Positions 59,110-64,000 of a DNA stretch of 64,000 nt are shown here, one piece after another. Source of the stretch: Carya illinoinensis. Its lineage: Eukaryota > Streptophyta > Magnoliopsida > Fagales > Juglandaceae. The notes beneath the pieces were generated by a model. That model saw nothing but the letters and a program-made list of their open reading frames with translations, did no database searches and was not told the origin of the DNA. A program made the position numbers and the translations under genes. The stretch covers positions 42,200,933 through 42,264,932 of the forward strand of contig NC_056766.1 in the NCBI RefSeq assembly GCF_018687715.1, read 5' to 3'. Within the stretch, counting starts at the first letter, position 1. Every line of letters starts with the position of its first letter.

Positions 59110-61037
59110 TTTTTTATTTTAATGAATTTAAGTGTCTGAATTGACTTAACAGTTTCCTAATAAAGAGGTGATAAGTTATGAATTAAGCTTTAATTTGAGT
59201 CTTTATTCAAAACTAACTAAATCTTAACAAAAGTAATCAAATATATAAATATATATATATACACTCACCCAATCAATGCATATGGACATCATGAAAAAAA
59301 TTAGATTGATATTAGCGTGAGATAATGATGAGATTCAATCCATCTCACTCGTTGTTGTCTTCATCTGTCAACATTGTTGATAAACGTACATGCAACACGT
59401 GTTTTCTATGTTGATAATGTTGTTTTTAGAGCACTCGCCACCCTTTCCTATTTCAAATAGATTAAATTATGAAAACTTTTATTTTTACTTACAGTTAAGT
59501 TTAGTATAAAACTTTGTAAAATGATAAAAATTTTAAAATATGAAATTTGATATTTAAATATAAAAGATACTGATAAAATAAGATTATTACTCAATATTTA
59601 TAATATTATATGTAATATTTTATGTATATGTAACACTGTTCTTAAATTATATAGTTTGATCATTTTTCATAATAACTAACATGTAAGTGGTTTTGTTAGA
59701 TTTATATCAATTTAAAGTTTAAATTCATAAATTGATATGGCTTTTATATGATACAAAGTTGTTTTAATTGGGAGGTGGTTTCACATCGTCTCAACTCATC
59801 TCATCATTACAACTTTTTTAAATTTTTATACAAAATATAATAAATAATTCAACTTTTTCGAATCTTAATTCAACTTTTTTAAATCTCAAAACAATAATAA
59901 TAATATTTTATTTAATTTTTATCTTTTATTTAAAACTATCTCATCTCATCTCCCAATCTAAACCGAGTCCTCTATTCCAAATTCTAGACCATGTTGCAAA
60001 TTGCATATTTTCTGTACAATTTTAACAAGTTTATGTCCAATTGGAAAATGAATTATATTACAAATAAGATGGCTGAATTAAGGTATTATTTATTTATTGC
60101 CAACTTGTTCCTTTCTAATACTCATCATCATGTGATCAGCACATGCAGTACTGAACGGCATCATCAAGTAGTAATGAAACGATTTAATAAATAAAATAAC
60201 TGGGAAAATATCTTCATATGACGCAAGAATAATGTTTTCAAGTGGAACTAATTTTAGCCTTTTTTTTAAAAAAAAAATAATAATAAATACTGTTATTTAG
60301 CCGTACAAAACGAGTGACCATTTTCACATGACACTACCAGTTGCCACTTAATTTATTAAAAAATAAAAAATATATATTTAAAATAAAAACGCATTTGAAA
60401 ATATAAAAAATTGAAAACTAAAATCTTAAGTTTATTCTTCCATTTTGTGTTTGTATTTTTTATTAAAAAAATCTAATTGTAAGTATAATTATATATTAAT
60501 ATGTGCATCAATTTAATATGATTGGTAAAAAATAAATTTTATTAAAAATAATATTAATTTAAATTTTAAATATAAAAAAAATAAGTAATAATATGTAGAT
60601 TAATATGCGACTTTATTTATAAATAATAAAATATTTTTTTTATTTTTTTAATAAATTAAGAGGTGGTGTTATGTCGAGATTGAAACCATGAGTTTCATAT
60701 AGCTAGCATTATTCATTAAAAAAAAAAAATGAAAGGGATAGAGAATAGGGTGGGGGACCAAAAACAAAAAAAATCAGATGATAAAGTAGGGAAAAAAAAA
60801 ATCTAGATGACAAGGATATGATCAAACTCATCTAGGGAATATTTTGCTGCTTTTTTTGGAGCAAAAAGAAGAGTGTAGAAGAGGTGAAGAAATTTCATGG
60901 GAGGCTCATGGCCGGGAAGAAGGAGATCCGTCACTCGTGCATGTATGTGTTCAGTATTCTATACTGAAATTGAATGCAGAAATTGAGAGGAAAGTGTCCA
61001 CTTTGGTGGGCAAGGACTAAGGAGAGACGCCGACAAT

Positions 61038-61240
61038 TTGGTTCACATTTGTCTTCCACTTGTCAACATAGAAATTAACCTGAAATTAGTTGGTAAGTTC
61101 ATGGCAGTTTCCCCAGTCTGCTGGCACCGCTGCTGGGGTGCCAGCATCCTGCGACTGTTGTATTGCATGAAAGAATATGTTGTAATTTGGTTGACATTCT
61201 TGGCTCGATTCAAACCATCTGCCTAAAATTCTCAATTCCA
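61038..61240. other. GC-richer conserved core of copy B, with the same hairpin
   Basis: Second copy of 57037-57240. The 10-bp stem and 8-nt loop at 61119-61146 are unchanged. The minus-strand frame is shifted by an extra base near 61204. Confidence 0.5.
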
Positions 61241-62118
61241 TCTGTATCTGTAATTAATGTCATTGCATCAAATTCAAATGGGTTTTCTTTGGCTAGACAA
61301 GTTTGTATTAGTTAACCACGATGACAAATTCGGATAGTGCTCTCTTTGATTTTTTATTTTTTTTTCAAGAAATTAGACTGTTTCAATTTGATTTTTTTTT
61401 TCAATTTATAATATTTAGTATGTATGATCCATATAAATTCTTGTATAATGTAATCTTATATTAGTATTTAATACTGTATCTATCTTTAAATATTGAAAGC
61501 TGATTCAAATATTTGACTCAATTGAATAGTGGAAGAGATATTAATATATAATACATGTATCGAACCAGTGGCTGGTATGGTAAAATATTTAAATATTTGA
61601 TTAGATCTAATTTTTTTTTCATAGATGAGATGAGATAAAAGTTAAAATTTGAATAAAATATTATTAGAATATATATTTTTAATATTATTTTTATTTCGAG
61701 ATTTGAAAATTTTGAATTATTTATTTTATTTTTTTTATAAAAATTTAAGAAAATTATAATAATTAGATAAAATAAGATAAATTTTTTTTTTGTAAAAGTG
61801 AACACGTTTGTATAGAGATTCTCTTTGATTTTTTTTTCAATAAATTAGACTGTTTCAATTTAAAAGAGATGTACTGATTTATAATATTTATTATTGTACA
61901 AATAAATTCTTGTATAGTGTAGGTATTTAATACTTTGTCTATCTTTAAACATTGATTCAAACATTTGACTTAGTTAAAAGAGATGTATCGCTTCATAACA
62001 TTTAATCATGTCCATTTCTAAACATTGAAAGCTCATTCAAATATTTGACTCAATTGAATGGTGGAAGAGATATCTAAGGTTTTTTTTTTCCACCTCTTGT
62101 TCTTACAAGAAACTTGTA

Positions 62119-62290
62119 GATGCGAAGATAAAGAAGTTTGATTCTATCTGTATGAAGAAGCCTTTTTAACTGACTGGGCATATTATCATTATTATCAATC
62201 TAATCTCTATTTAAATCTCTAATACCTTGTTTAGCAAGAAAATCCGTCGTAACATTATCTTTACGAAAAATATGACGAATAGAATATTCC
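62119..62290 (-). mobile_element. LINE RNase H fragment in copy B, lacking its 3' UTR
   Basis: Same RNase H C-terminal piece as at 58508-58690, but the 3' UTR and poly(A) are missing. Confidence 0.75.
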
Positions 62291-62637
62291 ATATTTCATA
62301 CATATACTGTTATTAAAATTTATGTATATTGGCTATGTTCCCAAATGTATACAGATATTACGAATTATGCTAAAAAAAAAAATACCCGTGCATTTTATCA
62401 ATCTTCGAAATTGAAAGAGAGATGTCAATCTGTTGTTGAAGTACTTAGAAGTAAATTCAATTAATAGTTAGACATATATGGTAGCAACTAGTAACATCAC
62501 AGGCATGCATGTGGCACAGTACTAATTAAGAGACCGTACTAAGGCAGTGTGAAAGCTCCATGCCATTCAACCCAAACCATTCGTTATCATGTTGCGCAGC
62601 AATATTGGACTAAAGCCCCAACGTACTCTGTTTAAAT

Positions 62638-62686
62638 ATCAATATTCCCCTATTTCAAAAAAAAAAAAAAAAAATCAACATTCCCC
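62638..62686 (+). mobile_element. Micro-retroposon 6: 23-bp insert
   Basis: ATCAATATTCCCC (62638-62650) and ATCAACATTCCCC (62674-62686) flank TATTTC plus 17 A. The flanks match at 12 of 13 positions. Confidence 0.7.
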
Positions 62687-63674
62687 GTAACATGCACTTT
62701 ATATATATATATATATATATTTGATAAATATTAATATAATCATAAATTAAATTATGATTATAATATATTCTGTTTATAAATATTTGATATAATACATTAG
62801 ATTATAAAAATTATTATAAAAAAAAAACTTTTTACATCATTTAAATTTATTGTAAAAAATACAAAACGCGTCCACGTAATCATTTTACTTTTACTAGGAA
62901 GTAAATTTTAGTTGGGAAAGAAAGAATATTATATATTTTTATTATAAAATATTACATAAAATTATTAGAATTTATGAATTTATTTTTATAAAATCTCTTT
63001 ATAATTATAGCACTTTTCTATATAAAATAATGTTATGTACAATCGTTATGTAGGTAAATATCACATAATTATTTAAAAAAAAAAACTGAATTTATTATTA
63101 AAAAATTTTAATCTTATATTTATTTATTTTTTAAAAAAATTATATAATACTTAAGCATTCAAAATATTATTTCTTTAAACATTGAATATTGTTCAGAAAA
63201 TCTATACGAATAATATCAAACGTCATCAGAGGATCCGATTCATGTGGTATAGAATTCTTTTGAATGAATGCTTTAGGTGTGGAATGTGCAGAAAAGCCAA
63301 TATTGGTACAGTGCCAATTAAGTAAAAGAACGGTGGGTATTGGCCGCAGTCCTAATTTTGTCAGTTTACGTGAAAACGGCATCTAAGCCGATTTTGGCAC
63401 CTTTCTTTCTTTCTTCCCCAAATAAACTTTACTGAAAAATGCTTTCGGTCCGAAGTGTGTCCCGAAGTATTTTTTTTTTTTTTAATTTTTAGTAATTAAA
63501 GAAATATTTTTTTCATAATATTATGAATTTTTCTTAAAAAATATTTAAAAATATCAAAAAGTAATAATTTAATATTTTTTTTTTTTAAAAAAAAAAGCTT
63601 TCTTCGATGCGTATTCGGGTTAGTAGCACTTCCCCTTTACTTTTCTCTCAACAATCCATTGATTAATTAAACAA

Positions 63675-63749
63675 ATGGCTGGCGGTGGCGAAGAAATAGT
63701 CTAAAAGGGAAAGGAAGAACTGAAGAAGGGGTCTTTGTTGGGTAAATGA
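63675..63749 (+). pseudogene. Possible broken first exon (MAGGGEEIV, then stop)
   Basis: An ATG in good plant context (AAACAAATGGCTGGC) is followed by MAGGGEEIV and a TAA at 63702-63704. The same frame then reads KGKEELKKGSLLGK before a TGA, with a GT at the TTGG|GTAAAT position that could be a splice donor. No downstream exon was recognised before the window edge. It may be chance. Confidence 0.25.
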
Positions 63750-64000
63750 CATGAATTTTAGAGGCTAAGGGGTGTTTATGTTTGAAAAGTAAAATGTATG
63801 ATTAATAATTTATATTTGTTTTAACACTCATCTTCATGTGCGGACGAAATTCTCTCAATAAGGTAAAATATAAAATTATAATTCAGGACTTCTATTTTAA
63901 TATTATCTTAAAAAGAGTACAAAATTATATATATATAATTTATTTTTTAAAATATATGTACTAGCAAAATAATATATGAAGATAAAAATCCAAAAAAGGT

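Larger units (their letters stand above)
59110..62546 (+). repeat. Segmental direct duplication, copy B (about 3.4 kb)
   Basis: Same order and orientation as copy A. Differences: a single unit of the internal tandem repeat, a reverse-orientation MITE at about 59775-59970, a 1-nt insertion in the GC-rich core (GGCTCGATTC against GGTCGATTC), and a deletion that joins TGTAGATG to CGAAGATAAAG at 62118-62123. Confidence 0.8.
62547..64000. other. Right-edge AT-rich region
   Basis: It contains micro-retroposon 6, an (AT)n tract at 62700-62720, and a small possible first exon at 63675. Otherwise AT-rich DNA without recognisable genes. Confidence 0.45.

Noticed and set aside
63167..63382. 71-aa ORF on the minus strand
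   Set aside because: No recognisable motif or splice context; AT-rich chance frame.
1..64000. CRISPR array, bacterial operon or organelle insertion
   Set aside because: The genes have spliceosomal introns and the direct repeats are microsatellites or transposon duplications; no spacer-repeat structure and no plastid or mitochondrial gene block was seen.
1..64000. tRNA or rRNA genes
   Set aside because: The only box A/box B pair noticed belongs to the SINE at 39821-40068; no cloverleaf or rRNA sequence was recognised by eye.

Overview
The window is plant nuclear DNA: an AT-rich genome with intron-containing genes using GT-AG splice sites, plastid transit peptides, and plant LINE, hAT, SINE and MITE remnants. 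The protein sequences look like those of a woody core eudicot. The repeat families (the GATGAGATGAGAT-type MITE and LINE tails ending TACTTATC-An) suggest Fagales, probably the walnut family, but that assignment is inference.

Layout, left to right. 1-2.2 kb holds the last exon of a heptahelical PAQR membrane protein (HHP2-like, +), whose 5' exons lie outside the window. 3.3-15.7 kb is a complete 23-exon gene on the minus strand for protein TSS/REC2, a CLU-family TPR protein of 1883 aa. 16.8-21.9 kb is a decayed LINE whose RNase H domain was split by a 3.5-kb hAT transposon with an 8-bp target duplication. 22.9-23.4 kb (-) is a two-exon gene for a small, probably plastid membrane protein of unknown function. 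25.8-29.2 kb (+) is nucleoporin NUP43 (5 exons, 357 aa). 30.2-33.8 kb (+) is plastid ribosomal protein bL35c (3 exons, 153 aa), with LINE pieces in its second intron. 34-38.3 kb has no recognisable gene and carries MITEs. 38.7-43.8 kb (+) is an ASG1-like protein (6 exons, 557 aa) with a tRNA-derived SINE in intron 1. 44.9-52.2 kb (-) is the autophagy scaffold ATG11 (5 exons, 1160 aa). 53.3-64 kb is very AT-rich, gene-poor DNA built around a direct duplication of several kb (about 53.93-58.89 and 59.11-62.55 kb).

The genes are unrelated housekeeping genes: nuclear pore, plastid translation, autophagy, organelle-biogenesis control and a stress-linked protein. They do not form a pathway. Their order matches, in merged form, two Arabidopsis regions that I recall from memory, so this looks like an ancestral eudicot block kept intact here.

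The most unusual signal is a recurrent micro-insertion of 14-30 bp. Five cases are a 6-9 nt T-rich leader plus an A-run and one is a poly(T) variant; all are bounded by 11-20 bp target-site duplications. They occur in introns and intergenic DNA, and one has empty sites in two paralogous copies inside the window. They look like extremely 5'-truncated LINE or SINE insertions. No new enzymatic or defence system was found.
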